The notes beneath the pieces are model-generated. The model ran no database searches. It saw nothing but the letters and a program-made list of their open reading frames with translations, and was not told where the DNA came from. This document shows positions 1 through 12,100 of a stretch of 64,000 nucleotides of DNA, piece by piece (within the stretch, counting starts at the first letter, position 1; each line of letters opens with the position of its first letter). Made by a program: the position numbers and the translations under genes. Source of the DNA: Dactylis glomerata (lineage: Eukaryota > Streptophyta > Magnoliopsida > Poales > Poaceae); NCBI GenBank assembly GCA_007115705.1, contig QXEO01000143.1:8105434-8169433 (forward strand). The letters run 5' to 3'.

Positions 1-2101
1 TTTCTTAGTTAGTTAGTTTAGTTTGTTTGCTGTAATAAATGGTTGGACCCCAACAAATTTATTTTGGAGGAGATGTACTCATTTTCATTTGCCAAGAACA
101 CTCCTTTTTCACTCTATTCGTTTCAATGAGTGTTCTTCTTTTTCCGCTACTGCTTTTGATTTTTGTTTTTGCCTTGATTTGCGTTCAGATCTTGTCATAT
201 ATTTTCATCAAGGTGTATTTTTGCCTCTGATCTTTATTGGTTTTCATCAAAAAGGTGGATTAAAAAAATTCAAATGGTGTTGGAAAAGAGAAAAAGCTTT
301 ATGCAAAAAAGTGGTACAAGAAGGAGCTTGTGTAGACTACGGCTTAGGCTTTTTCATGTCATGCTTGATGTCTTTTTGATAGTATGCTTAGTGTTTTTGC
401 TGTAGCATGACTTGTCTCAAATAACTGAGATTGCTTAATGAGCCTTTGAAAAAATCATGCATTGTTTTTATTGTATGGAAGCATTATTTTGGTTTTCTCC
501 TTGATGCTTTATTTGGGTTGACTTGGCGCATGCTCACACATGTTAGACTCTTACAAAGTCACCAATAGCCTCTATGATCATTTATTTTTTGACTTTTCAT
601 GCCATCTTATGCTTCTTTTAATGTCGCTTTGTTGCTTTGCATGATTGTGGCCAGTATTGCTCTCTTAGTTGGTCGCTCCCAGTCTTTTGCTAGCCCTCGC
701 CTTTTACTGAGTATGAGCTCTACTCGTGCATCCAACTCCCAAAAACCAAAGTTTTCCAAAGTGTCCACCATACATATCTACTAGCAATTTGCTATTCCAA
801 ATAATTTGACTTGCTTTTATCTTCTCTTCAAATTAAACTCTTACCAGTGTTATGCGAAAATTGGTTAGTAAAGCTCTCACGAACCGGAAGGCACACTTTA
901 CTTTTTCCTGTTCTTAAAAATTTGACATTGTGGTCTCTTATGTTGAGTTGTTATGCTTGCAAGTTGTAAGTTGGATTCTAGCCCAACCATGTTGTCATGG
1001 GGCAAGCTTTCAACATTGTACTTCTTATTTGAGTTGATATCGTGATCTTTTGTTTATGGATGCCCGCGGTGTGAAATGAATTGGGAATCTTGTGGGGATC
1101 ATGGAGTTTGTATATGTGTTAGGGAAACGCCTGGGCCGCCAATCTAAGCCATGCATAATTCATGGTGGAAATTTGCAGCATACCCATGGTGGAAATTCGA
1201 TGACGCATCTCAAAATAAAAAGCTAAACAAAATGGCAAATAAAAGAGATGTCGAGGTGTTCATTGTCTGCTTGTCCTGTCATTTTGATGTGTGCTTGTTC
1301 CATGTCATCGGGCACGGAGGTACCCGGTTGGTGGTTCTCGATGATACATATATACTTACAATGACAAGAGCCTTGCTTAGGACTCTAAGTAAAGTAGCAT
1401 GAGGTTTGGGTACTCGTATTCACGGGGCACGAGGTTTTCGACTTATGATTTGTCAAGCATATGCATCATAATTGTTCTCGCATTAACTCTAACCATTCAA
1501 GATGCTTATGACGGGGGCAATGAGAGCTCAAAGCCAGTAAGTAACATAATTTTTGAAGGTCTATAAAACTTGCAATCACTGCTTCCCTCCGCGAAGGGCC
1601 TTTCTTTTACTTTTTTGTTGAGTCACCACCTTCTTTCTTTATGCACCATAAGAGAGCAAAGTTGTCATTCTTAGTGTAATATGCATTGTCCCAAAGTTCA
1701 TTGATTGATTCATATTGTTGGTTTCACTTGTTCTCAAATTATTTGTATCTAGTCGCCCTCTTAAACTTGAAGGTGTCCTATGCATTTATGTTCTGCTCTC
1801 TATGAAGGACAAGCTGAAAACCATTTGTATGTTTTTCCTTATGATTTGAACACACGTTTGACTTTCATTGTTTCATTTTCATGATCTTTTGTTTGTGTTC
1901 ATTTTCATGTTTAAAACATGGTTGCTAAGTTTTTATTGTTAAGATTATATATTCATGCCCATGTTTTAAGTTCTTATGATCTCAGCTCACAAATGATTAC
2001 ATATATGATCAAGATTGTGTAGGTGCATGTCACCTCAAAAATTATTATTTTGTTATCACTTACCTACTCGAGGACGAGCAGCAGTTAAGCTTGGGGATGC
2101 T
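1..2101 (+). mobile_element. Athila-type Gypsy element, copy 1: 3' internal region (5' part outside window)
   Basis: The first ~780 bases match 62935-63720 near the other end of the window in the same orientation, so both are 3' internal regions of the same family. No long open frame is present; short frames such as the one near 599-784 are not convincing genes. The stretch ends in a polypurine tract directly before an LTR. Related sequence also occurs, reversed, at about 31980-32500 in the Athila-type element at 29802-49043. It is the untranslated 3' part of a retrotransposon whose coding part lies upstream of the window. The family assignment (Sabrina/WHAM-like) is from memory of Triticeae repeats. 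Confidence 0.8.
2088..2101 (+). other. Polypurine tract of Athila-type copy 1
   Basis: AAGCTTGGGGATGC lies immediately before the LTR start TGATACGTC. A purine-rich run in this position primes plus-strand DNA synthesis and fixes the LTR start at 2102. Confidence 0.75.
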
Positions 2102-3750
2102 TGATACGTCTCCAACGTATCTATAATTTTTGATGCTCCATGCTTGTTTATACACCATTTGCCTACTGTTTCGTTACACTTCATGGCACTTTTATGCATT
2201 TTCTGGAACTAACCTACTAACAAGTCACCACAGTGCCAGTTCCTTGTTTTCTGCTATTTTTGTGTTTCAGAAGTGATACACAGGAAATATTCTCGGAATT
2301 GGACAAAACAAGTTCCTGAAGTCTTATTTTTCCCGGAAGCTTCCAGATATCCAAAGAGGAGACGGAGTTGGGCCACGAGGGGCCCTCACACCAGGGCGGC
2401 GCGGCCCAGGCCCTAGCCGTGCCCCCTATGTGTGAGACCGCCTTGGTCCACTTCTGACGATGCCCCTTCACCTATAAAGACCCCCCGACGAGAAAAACCT
2501 AAGCACCCGATCAATTTTCCAGAACACGTCGCGATCCGCCACCGCCGTTGACCCGAAGATCGGGAGGGTCTAGAAGCTCTTCCCGGCACCCTGCCGAAGA
2601 GGGGAATCACCACCGGAGGTCTTCTTCATCACCATGCTTGCCTCCGGAGCGATGAGTGAGTAGTCTACCTTGGACTATGGGTCCATAGCAGTAGATAGAT
2701 GGTTGTCTTCTCCACCATGTGCTTTATGTTTAGATCTCATGAGCTGCCCTACATGATTGAGATCACCGTTATGTAATTATACATGTTTGGTTTGTTGGGA
2801 TCCGATGAATATTGGTGTTATGATTGAGTTGCTATACTGAAATTTATCTTATGTTATCTCTATGTTGTTTATGATCTTGCATGCTCTTCGTTGTTAGTAG
2901 CTATCTTGGCCGAGTAGTTGCTAGTGACTCCAAGAGGGGGTATTTATGCTCGATAGTGGGTTCATGCCTCTATTTAATCTGGGGGAGTGACAGAAACCTC
3001 TAAGGTTGTAGATGTGCTATTGCTACTAGGGAGAAAACAACATTCATATGCTCAAGGACATATGCTTTGTTTACATTACACAATTTGCTTAATGCAATTA
3101 TCTGTTGTTCGCAACTTAATACTTATGGAGTTCTCGGATTGATTCACCACAAGTGGATTATTAGTCATAGATGCAGTTGGATGGCAGTCTATGTATTTTG
3201 TTGTAATGCCCAGAGTAAATCGCATAGTGATCTTCTTGACATATCACGTTTATCTTTATTCTATCAATTGCCCAATTGTAATTTGTTTACCCAGCATGTG
3301 TTATTTATCTTATGGAGAGACACCACTAGTGAACTGTGGATCCCGGTCCTATTTTCATCATATTGCTATCACCTGTTTACTTTACTCGCACTGTTTACTT
3401 TACTCGCATACTTCTACTGTTTTCCACTCGATACGCTCATACCCTTTGTTTCAAGCAAACCGGTGAGATTGACAACCTCATCGCAAGTTGGGAACAAAGT
3501 ACTTGGTTGTGTTGTGTGCAGGTTCCACGTTGCTGCTTGCAAAGCAAAGCTTGGACGAGGCGCCATATATAAATTGTCCAAAGCTGTCGCTAAGCCAGTC
3601 CGCATCACCTTCAGTCATATTATCTGCTCTTCTCCTGATCGACAAACCTTGGTTTCTTAACTGAGGGAAAACCTTGCTGCTATACTCATCATACCTTCCT
3701 CTTGGGGTTCCCAACTGGCCGATTATTACTTCATCAACTCGGTAGCATCA
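2102..3750 (+). repeat. LTR of Athila-type copy 1 (about 1.65 kb)
   Basis: It begins TGATACGTCTCCAACG and ends GCATCA. It aligns along its length with the LTR at 58218-59841. It is preceded by a polypurine tract, as a 3' LTR should be, but is followed by a 10-base spacer and a decayed tRNA-Asp primer site, as a 5' LTR should be. It therefore looks like the shared middle LTR of a tandem (LTR-internal-LTR-internal) arrangement. Confidence 0.8.
2473..2479 (+). promoter_or_regulatory. LTR TATA box
   Basis: TATAAAG lies about 370 bases into the LTR and is followed by GC-rich sequence. The equivalent TATAAG in the other copy is at 58588-58593. Position and sequence fit the retrotransposon promoter. 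Confidence 0.5.
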
Positions 3751-3760
3751 AACTCTTTTC

Positions 3761-3778
3761 TGGCGTCGTTGTCAGGGA
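3761..3778 (+). other. Decayed tRNA-Asp primer-binding site
   Basis: The 18 bases differ from the complement of the plant tRNA-Asp 3' end at three positions, all C-to-T or G-to-A. The site lies 10 bases after the LTR end, the same spacing as in the copy at 59852-59869. Confidence 0.65.
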
Positions 3779-3890
3779 TTAAAGAAGAATAAGCTCCCAC
3801 ATCAACTACATATTCCCACTTCAACTTGGCACCAGCACCCCCCTAGACAACCGAATTCGCATAGGCTACAACACAATCTCGCATAGGCTA
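3779..3890. other. Unassigned junction sequence between two retrotransposon fragments
   Basis: It does not resemble the leader after the primer site at 59870. Near its end a short CGCATAGGCTA motif occurs twice (about 3859 and 3881). Nothing else is recognised. Confidence 0.3.
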
Positions 3891-4136
3891 GCCACGCCAT
3901 CTCTTTCGACCATAGCCAGATCCCATCTGCGCGCCATTGTAATAGCTCCAACTATACAAGCAATACAAGATCAGACAAGCAGGATGTAGGTCTTTACCCT
4001 CGAGGGGGGGGCGAACCTGGTAAATTCGTGTGTACCCCCTGTTTCTGTCTGAAGCCGTCGAATCCGCCAAGCGCCCATATACGCTCCATGAATCGAAAGC
4101 CCTAAACATGGGCATTGCCAGGTCAGAACCTCGTCA
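3891..4136 (+). repeat. 3' end of a Gypsy LTR (truncated)
   Basis: The stretch ends in CCTCGTCA directly before a primer-binding site. It contains the 'recognised text' common near Triticeae LTR ends (a G-rich run followed by CGAACCTGG). The LTR 5' end is missing, and no second LTR was found in the window. It is therefore a broken copy. Confidence 0.6.
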
Positions 4137-4138
4137 AT

Positions 4139-4156
4139 TGGCGCCGACCGTGGGGA
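4139..4156 (+). other. Primer-binding site, tRNA-Lys type with one mismatch
   Basis: TGGCGCCGACCGTGGGGA lies two bases after the LTR end. It differs by one central base from the complement of plant tRNA-Lys (TGGCGCCCACCGTGGGG). The Tat element at 45559-45576 has the same site. Confidence 0.7.
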
Positions 4157-4225
4157 CAACGGGCGCTGGATCCACGGATTCGCCGGTTCCATCAACGCTG
4201 CAAGAGATCCATCACCAAGATCTTC

Positions 4226-4690
4226 GACACCATCGTCGTGACCTTCGAATCAACCATCAAGATCTTCGACTCCGCCAACATGGTCTTCGACGCCGCCGCC
4301 GACGTGGTCTTCGACGCCGCCGACATGGTCTTCGACGCCACCGCCGACATGGTCTTCGACGCCGCTGCTGACATGATCTTCGAGTTCGCCATCAAGATCT
4401 TCGAGAAATTTGACCTCTGCATCTTTAGGAAATTTGACCTCATCAATCAAGGAAATTCGACCTCTGCATCTTCACGAAATTCGACCCCAGCGTCATCAGG
4501 AAATTCGACCCCAGCGTCATCAGAAAATTCGACCCCTGCATCATCAGGAAATTCGACCTCGCCATCGTCATGATCTTCGACCCTTCATCGCCATGATCTT
4601 TGACCCCGCCATCGCCGTGATCTTCGACCCCGTCATCGCCACGATCTTCGATCCTGCTGTCGCCATGATCTTCGACCTTGCAGTCAACAA
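4226..4690 (+). repeat. Minisatellite of 24-33 bp units in a retrotransposon leader
   Basis: Units repeat around TTCGAC. The first block has 27-33 bp units (GGTCTTCGACGCCGCC type). The middle block has 24-bp units around AAATTCGACCCC. The last block has 24-bp units around GATCTTCGACCCC. Because most units are multiples of three, open frames run through the array, one reading as repeated IFDPA-like octapeptides. It lies just after the primer site, where a Gag start would be expected. I regard it as leader repeat rather than a gene. Confidence 0.75.
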
Positions 4691-4904
4691 CCAATTCGAC
4701 CATGCCGTCGTCAAAGACATTCGACCAGATTCTTCGACCCCTGTGGAGCTGAAGGCTTCGCCCGATAGACTTTGACCCCTCGGAGCCAACGCTGCGATAA
4801 CTTTTCTGACAGGTAAAATAGGCTGATCCTGAATTGCAATAACTTTCGACAGGAGTGTCCAACCGACATGAGACCACCGCCATTGGAAAGATGTCGACGA
4901 GAGC

Positions 4905-5265
4905 TACCCCACAAATTTTGAATTTTGAACAAAATTTGATTCTGAACAAATTTTGAATTTTGAACAAAATTTGATTCTAAACAATTTTCAAATTTGAACA
5001 AATTTCGCATTTGAACAAATTTCAAATTTGAACAAATTTCGAATTTGAACAACTTTCAAATTTTCGAAAAAAATTCAAATTACTCTTTGTTTAATTTCGA
5101 AAATTGTTCAAACTTTAAAAAATCAAACTTGAAAAAATTTCAAACTCAAAAAATTTTCAAACTCAAAATTATTCAAACTCGAAAATTGTTAAAATTTGAA
5201 AAATTATTCAGATTTGAATTTATTCAAATACGAAATTATTTGGAAAACAAAAAACCATAAAAAAC
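4905..5265. repeat. AT-rich short tandem repeat
   Basis: Degenerate units built on TTTGAACAAATTT and its reverse run through the interval and drift into ATTTCAAACTC-like units. It has no coding content. It continues the broken Gypsy fragment to its left and ends in an A-rich tract around 5270-5330. Confidence 0.7.
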
Positions 5266-5825
5266 CAACCAAACTAGTGAACTAGCAGAAAAGAAAAACC
5301 GCCAGAAAAACCAAAAAAACAAAAAACCATAGGACTGCGGTACCGGACCACGGCCCATATCCCTCCGCCCGTGGGCGGAGCCTACTAAGTCGCACCCGCG
5401 GGCGGAGCATAGGATTTGCCGTTTGCGATCGCATGCTCCATACGAATGGTTTGTGCTAGGTAGTAGGCTAGTTCATCAGATCACTGTAGTACGCACGGGA
5501 TGTGCATGAAATAACCATCAGATTGATCTCTTAGCTACTAAAGTTCTCAAACTCAAAGAGGAAGCGAGGTAATAGCAGACGAGAGAATCCCAAATTATGA
5601 GCTGAAGCACGAGCTAACAACTATGTCAGATTGCAACAACATAAGCGTTTTCTGAACATAGCATGCGTGTCAGTCAGTACGTTGCAATATGTAGATTCTA
5701 GAATTATTATGCAGGGCGTTGGAGTTTAAGGAGCCATGATCAGTACCTACCGTTTTGCCTGTGCCAAACCACACGAAGTATAGATCAATGGAATTATGGA
5801 ACCGAGAAGGCAGCATCACAATTCA
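5266..5825. other. Older host DNA, paralogous to 50270-51280
   Basis: No gene is recognised. From about 5430 onward it matches 50270-51280 in the same order: shared GGGATGTGCATG, ACGAGAGAATCCCA, AGCCATGATCA and GTGCCAAACCAC blocks. This is an old duplication of non-coding DNA, or of the remains of a gene. The first ~160 bases are A-rich and then GC-rich, with two GGGCGGAGC motifs (about 5376 and 5400). Confidence 0.55.
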
Positions 5826-6722
5826 TGCTTCGATCCATGGAATCTAATTCCTCTGAATGAATGGTCAAGTGTCTAAAGATACCTTGTGTTGCTCTGTTTT
5901 GCTGAGATAAGTATCTGAAGATTTCAGGACAAGATCCTACTGCCACCTAGTAACTCAGGGGTTACGGCGTGGCATTGACTAGATAAGAAAAAGCACGGTG
6001 GAGAGGGGAGGAATGTTGGCCGTTGGTCTCAGGAGAGAGGTGAGGACGGCGTCCCGCGGCGATGAATCTGCACCAGACACTGAAGCTCGGGATGCAGGGG
6101 CGCCGGTCGCTGGAGCTCCGTCGAGTCGGCCCGTTCATGCACTGAAGAGGGAGATGAGATGGGAGGGAGAGAGAGAGAATCGCTAGGTGACGAGGGTTAA
6201 CTCGACAAATGTCCTAAATAAAGGACTTAGGATCGGGGAGATAGGGCATCGGAAGAACTCGAACGTAAAGTTAGTCGAAATAGGTGTATATCGAAAGTAA
6301 ACTTGGGTGTTGAACCTTGCTTGCTTTCAATCTGCCCTACGCCGTCCCCTCCTGGCCCCTATATATAGGTGGCCAGGTCTCGAGGATCGGGTATGGCCCG
6401 ATACAGATTACAACATCGACATACGGTAAGAACTCGTATTTCGACTATTATTACAATTGGGCCTAGCTTAACGAGCCTCAGGGGTACTCAACTAGCGGGC
6501 TCTATTAGCTATACCCTTGTCACTAGGAGAGAGGGACGTCAGGGGAGGACGGCGGGGTGGGAGAAAGCCGGCGACGTGCCCAGCCGGGAGAGGAGCAGGG
6601 GAGCCGGAAGTCACTGCGCCACCGCCACAGCTAGGTATAGCGCCGGGGAGACATGGGCCTGGCGAAAATGGAGACAACGGTCTCTGTCTCTACTCTCTAC
6701 TCGAACGGTTACGCAGCCGGGA
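5826..6722. repeat. Tandem duplication copy 1, left part (interrupted)
   Basis: It matches 18671-19210 almost throughout, once the 335-bp solo LTR at 6188-6522 and its TSD are removed. The copy continues on the other side of the Tekay element at 18523-18670. A GA/CT-rich stretch near 6000-6180 looks like a promoter or 5' UTR on the minus strand, but no gene could be named. Confidence 0.85.
6188..6522 (-). mobile_element. Solo LTR of the Tat-clade family
   Basis: The 335 bp run TGACGAGGG to CTTGTCA and match both LTRs of the Tat element at 37069-45913 in the same orientation. Identical 5-bp CTAGG duplications flank it (6183-6187 and 6523-6527). The duplicate at 19021-19040 reads straight through CTAGG, confirming the insertion site. 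It was left by LTR-LTR recombination. Confidence 0.95.
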
Positions 6723-9700
6723 TGTAACATTCCAAGCTTGCTAAATAAATAAAGTACTTTGTCATCATCATTGCATACATTTGTTTTGCACTTGAGAAAA
6801 ATTTGAATTAAAATCAAAGAAGAAAACCCTACTTTGCTTATTCTTTATCTAGATAATTGTATTCAAATGGTCTCTAAAAAAATGTCAAACAAAAATTTGT
6901 GGAGCTTCTATTAATCCTCCAAAGAGCCCCTGCCAAATTTCATAACTTTTGGACTCCATTTGAATCACCAAATCTTGCAAAACCTCTCTGTTTTAAAGTT
7001 TCCAAGAAATCTCCCAAAGCCAGGGGGTTTTCTATAAAAAGTCCATTGTCTTCTACCTCCAGCCAGGAAGCAGCTCGGTGGCGCTATGGAGGCCGCCCAA
7101 TCCATCGCCTCGCCCCCGTCGGTCGAGATCATCGCCGCCGACCGCCGCGGCCTATAAAGGCCTTGTGCCGCCGCCAGGAACCCTAAGTTCCCCATCCTCT
7201 CCTCCTCCTCTCTCTGGCTTTCTCTCTCCCGTGCACACCTGCACCTGCCGCCATGGCCGCCGGGTAGGGCCGCCGTTCTACACCGCCCATTGCCTCCCCG
7301 ACAAGCTGGGAAGGTGCGCCTCGCCATCCTTTCCCTCCTAGCCGAAAGAATTGAAGCCCCTCGCCTCCAATCGCCACCGGAGTCGCCGATTCCCTCGCCG
7401 GACCTGAGCTCCGCCGACGCGAAATTCGCTGCCATCTGTCCTTCTCTGGCCAAACCGAGCCCACCGGCGACCTCCTGGTGAGCCCCCGGTCCTCTTGGAC
7501 CCTTTCTCCCTCCTCTTCCCAAGCCCTAGCGCCGCCACCCCTCTGGTCACCGCCGTTACTGGCGCCAGGGAAGAAAGGTCGGGCTGGGTCTTTGACCCAG
7601 CCGACCTAGTCAGCACGCCAGCTGAGGTGGCCCGGGCCCCTCCATCAGCTTCAGAGGTTCAAAGGACCCTGGGTGAAAAATGTCTGCGCGATTTATTACA
7701 ATTCCAGAAGATTTCAGAAATATCTCAAACCTTGTAAAATTCATATCTATTGATCTGTTAATCAGAAAAAGGTGTATGACCTATCAAAATGTTCATAAAA
7801 ACATGCTCTACATTTTAGTATCAAATTCATGCATTGTTAATTAACTTTAACCCTATCCAAAAGTAGAAGAACTAATCATACCCCTTTAATTTGAATTAGG
7901 GTTCGTCGGAGTGCAAACCCTAGAGCATCCAAACCCCTCTCAATTTGATCTTCATATCTTAGGGTTTATTTTGTGCATTCTAAACATGTCATATCATCAT
8001 GCTTGATTGCGCATCGATGCATGTGTTAATTGTGTTCTCCCTTTCCGGTATTTGGTTCTTCGCGATAGGAACCGAGCCTGAGTTCGAGCTGAACACCGCT
8101 GAAGATCTGTACCCGTACACTGAAGGACAAGGCAAGCATCATATGTGAACCTATGATTTCAAAGTATTTTAAGCTCTGCTATTTATCACATATGATTCAA
8201 ATGTCTTTTATCGGAAGTTAAGAGTTATCCTATCTGATGCATGTTCCATCTTTGTCACCTAAATTACCTGATCCACTGCTCCCACCATGACTAGGTTTCA
8301 CTTGTGTGCATCGCTAGAGCCTTTATATCTGTTATGCTTAGCCATGCTTAGTTGGTAAACTCTGATCCATCCGGTTGATGAATCCAAGCTGTGAATGAAC
8401 CTAGTATGATAGGATGTCGTGATATGATCAGTGAGGTTTGTTGAAACATGCTTAAAGGCTTGGATGAGCTGCCACATTGGGATGTGGTTATTTGACTCAT
8501 TCTTGCCGACTCTAGGACCCGAGTTCTCGCCTCTTGAACCAAGACCGAGCGTACAACCACATGAGGCCCTACAATTGCACCCTCTCGACTAACTAACTTG
8601 CCTAGTCTATTCCATGAGTCACCTAGATCAGGATTTCTATTTGGCATACGCATTGAAAAGGTTTTGAAAAGAGATGGTGGAGGAGGTGCATCATATAGGA
8701 ATGTGGCAGGGGTTGAGAAAGGCACGGCCTTCGTAATCTTGGTCCATGTTCACAACCTTAAGGACTGACTTCGGGACTTGACACGTTACGGCGGAACAAT
8801 CCTTAGGGCGTGACTCATGGTTTGGACGAAAGTAAGGTAAAGGTCGTGGTCAACCACCCTCTGTCGGCTTTCCAAGGAGAAAGCTATAACATTGGCATTA
8901 TGAGTCGGTTGGCATGTGTGGGTAAAGTTGTGCACCCTTGCAGGGTTAAATCTTTTCAAAAAGCCATGTCCACGGTTACGGACGACTTGGGAATGGATTC
9001 TGTGATCATAGACAACTTTAACCGAATAGTAAAACTTGGCAACTTCAAGTGTGAATAGGATTACTTCCTCGGGGTGATAGAGGGGGTGATCCTAGTTGAT
9101 AGGTTCAGGTGAAGATGATTCGGTGGATATCTTATGGTGATCAGTAGAGCTGGTATCGCTCTCTCCCCTATTTAAAATGATCTGAGTAGACGAGCTTCTA
9201 TTCTTATCTGTCTTGCAAATAAAACTTGCTTTATACAAAGAAACTCCAAAGAAAGCCTTTCTAACCAAGCATTTAGCTAATAGGTAGCTAATAGGTTAGT
9301 AAGTCTTGCTGAGTACCTTAAGTACTCACCCTTGCCTCGTTGTTGTTTTTCTACAGAGGAAGTTGCTCCAGCCAATGGTGGTTTCTACGTTGACATCGAC
9401 GAGTAGTTGGGAGTTCCCAAGCAGCAGCCTGAGACTTAAGGGTTGGGCATCGCTTTATGTTGAAGGCCTCTTAGGCCATTTGCCATCTTGTTATGTAGCA
9501 TAACATAATTTGCTTTCCGTTGCTTGTTGTAATGTTGGGTCAGTGACCTCTGCGTGTAATAATTTGGATCTTTACTCTGCTAAGAGTTTGAACTACTAAT
9601 GCTTTGAGTCGTAGAGTCACTGTTGTGTTACCAGTTGTGGTTACCCATCTCGTGCATGATGCGTGTAAGTTTGTAAAGTGCACGAGAGGGGGTTTAAGGC

Positions 9701-9894
9701 TCTCGAGCTCTCTGTTATGCAGTCTTGGTTATGATTAGTTTCACGGTGCTTTGAGATGTATAGAGCCGATGGTTTAATTCTGGCCTGCCTGCCGATGGTG
9801 TTCCGTCCTGGGACTGGTAACCCCAGTATCACTTGTTGCTAGCGTGACTAATACACATAACATCTCTGTATAGCTTAGATCCCGGGTCCCGACA
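6723..9894 (+). repeat. 5' LTR of the Tekay element
   Basis: It aligns end to end with 15347-18517. It holds a TATA box at 7153 followed by a CT-rich leader. The GC-rich open frames around 6900-7740 repeat in both LTRs and are not convincing genes. From 7740 to 9894 the LTR is non-coding. Confidence 0.95.
7153..7159 (+). promoter_or_regulatory. TATA box of the Tekay 5' LTR
   Basis: TATAAAG is followed within 35 bases by pyrimidine-rich sequence typical of plant transcription starts. It is conserved in the 3' LTR at 15778-15784. Confidence 0.55.
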
Positions 9895-9899
9895 GCTTT

Positions 9900-9917
9900 T
9901 GGTATCAGAGCAGGACT
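9900..9917 (+). other. Initiator-Met tRNA primer-binding site
   Basis: TGGTATCAGAGCAGGACT begins five bases after the 5' LTR. TGGTATCAGAG is the complement of the plant initiator tRNA-Met 3' end, the usual primer of chromoviruses. Confidence 0.9.
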
Positions 9918-10511
9918 GCCTGTAGGAAAACCCTTACTACTGGTCGTTGTTGTGTCTAGTGGTTGTGAAAACTATTTGAAAAGCTAAACCTTACTTGCGA
10001 AAACTCTGAGTAGGATTCTTTTCACTCCTTACCATGTGGCACTCTATTTCTAAATTATCTTTCCTAAGTTTGATTGAAAACGATTTTATCTCATGCCTAT
10101 CATTTCAAACCTTTAGGATCAACGGGTTTGGGTAGTTTTTCTTTGGTACTCCCTACCTGGTTGCAAGTCTCAGAGTTTCCAAGTTCTTGAGTTAATCTGA
10201 AGCATTGTACGAAATCCCTACTTTTGATGTGTAGACTCCTACAGTTGGTCTCTCTATGCTCCTTTGTTAAATTTATCCTATCCGACATGACTTGGTGATT
10301 TCATATCATCCCTACTTCCATTGTCATGGGTTGCAAGTCGTTTGGTAGTGTATACATTTTGTATGCCTTTCTACTGCCATGTTTGATGCGGTGATATATC
10401 TTTACCTCACATGTCTTGTTTACCATCATGTGCCTTAAATTTGGTATATGTTATCATCCGTTGAATTCTTCCGGTGGATCTATATCTCATGGTTCATGTC
10501 TTCTCCTCAGG

Positions 10512-12100
10512 ATGTCGGGTGGTACTCGCAGTGGTGGTAATCGTGGTCGTGGCCGTGGAGATGGTCCAGAGGATAATGTTGACCTTCCTCCACCGCCATC
10601 TATGGTCCAACTGATGGCCATGTATGAAGCCAATCGCGCTGACAACATAAGGCTCCTTGAGAGGATTGAGCGCAATACTGCTCAACGTTAGGATGAACAA
10701 GTCGGAATCAAAAGCTTCATCCACCTCACCCCACCAGTGTTCAGTTATTCTACTGAGCCATTGGATGCTGACTACTGGCTCTGCACCATCGAGCGTAAGC
10801 TTGAGGTTGCCCATGCTGCTCAAGCCGATTGGGTGACTTTTGCTGCATACCATCTTGAGGGAGCTGCTGGTTCATGGTGGGAAAACTTCCTGTTGCTGCA
10901 GCCTGCCAATCATGTTGTGAATTGGCAGGAGTTCAAAACTGCCTTCCGAGCGTATCACATTCTGGAGGGTCTAATGGAGCTTAAAAGGAAGGAATTTCTG
11001 AAGCTAAAGCAGGGTAATGGTTCTGTTTGTGACTACCAAGGTCACTTCAATCGCCTTGCTTGCTATGCTCCTGAAGAGGTGTTTACGGATGCCAAGAAAT
11101 AGGCCTTGTTCCGCAAGGGACTGGATCCTGAACTTTGTCGTGATCTTCAGCTCCTGGACTTCAACACTCTACAAGATCTGGTGAACAAAGCCATGAAGGC
11201 AGAAAGAGGAAAGGTTGAGTATGAGGAAACACGTAAGCGTCCTTCAGAGGTTGTTCAACCTTCTGGTTCAAGCACTCGGCGTCGCCATGTCTTTATCCCC
11301 TACAGTGCTGTGCCTCGTGCTCCTTATGCACCGAAGCCTTCTGGATATGCTCCTCGTCCGCCGATACCAACCGCTCCTCCAAGCAATGCGGGAGGAGCAA
11401 GCTATCGTCCTAACATGGGTGGTTCAGGTGGTGGTGTTTGTTACTCGTGTGGTCAACCTGGCCATTTCTCGAGGGATTGCTATCAGAGGACTTCTGGTCA
11501 TAAAGGTCTGCCGCTAAAGAAAGTGGAAAGAACACAAGGTGTTGGTCGATTGACCCATGTCACCGCTGAAGAAGCTTAGGAAGATCCAAGCATCATTATG
11601 GGTACGCTCTGTATCAACTCAATTCCAGCTACAGTCTTGTTTGATTCTGGAGCATCACATTCATTCCTGTCCCAAGCATTTGCTCAATTGCATGGGATAG
11701 CTTTTGAGGGGTTGTCTACTCCTCTCACGGTCCATTCTCCGGGTTCCAGTTGGTTCTCCACGATGGTTAGTCATGGGAACATAATCCAGATAGGGTATGT
11801 GTTGTTCCCCACTTTCCTCATTGTCATCAAGTCAACTGACATTGATATCATCTTGGGCATGGACTGGCTGACAAAGTATCAAGCTGTCATTGATTGTGCA
11901 GCCAGGTCTATTACCATGACTGATCTTTCTGGCAATACAGTTTTGTATTGGTCTTCGCCAGCAACTGCTCCATCAGCAAGATTTGTTCCTGAGGCTGAGT
12001 TGTATGCCATTGATGTCCTACCTCCACTTGAAATTCATGATGTACTGGTGGTATGTGACTTTCCAGATGTCTTTCCTGAAGAATTACCTGGCATGCCACC
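10512..12100 (+). pseudogene. Tekay Gag and aspartic protease, with three amber stops
   Basis: Gag packages the retrotransposon RNA, and the protease cleaves the polyprotein. The frame starts at ATG 10512 (MSGGTRSGGNRGR). It continues through the capsid-like region (AGSWWENF), a CCHC zinc knuckle (CYSCGQPGHFSRDC, near 11440-11480) and the protease active site LFDSGASHSF (about 11640). It then passes ILGMDWL to MPPD. Three TAG stops interrupt one continuous frame at 10689, 11100 and 11577. Each is one C-to-T change from CAG. The frame breaks at 12101, where a foreign LTR is inserted. It cannot make a full polyprotein. Confidence 0.9.

Noticed and set aside
4115..4775. Open frames across the TTCGAC minisatellite
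   Set aside because: Openness follows from the 24-bp period; the same region is open on the opposite strand.
6899..7737. GC-rich frames in the Tekay LTR, mirrored at 15523-16378
   Set aside because: Frames differ between the two LTRs and have no domain similarity; LTR composition explains them.
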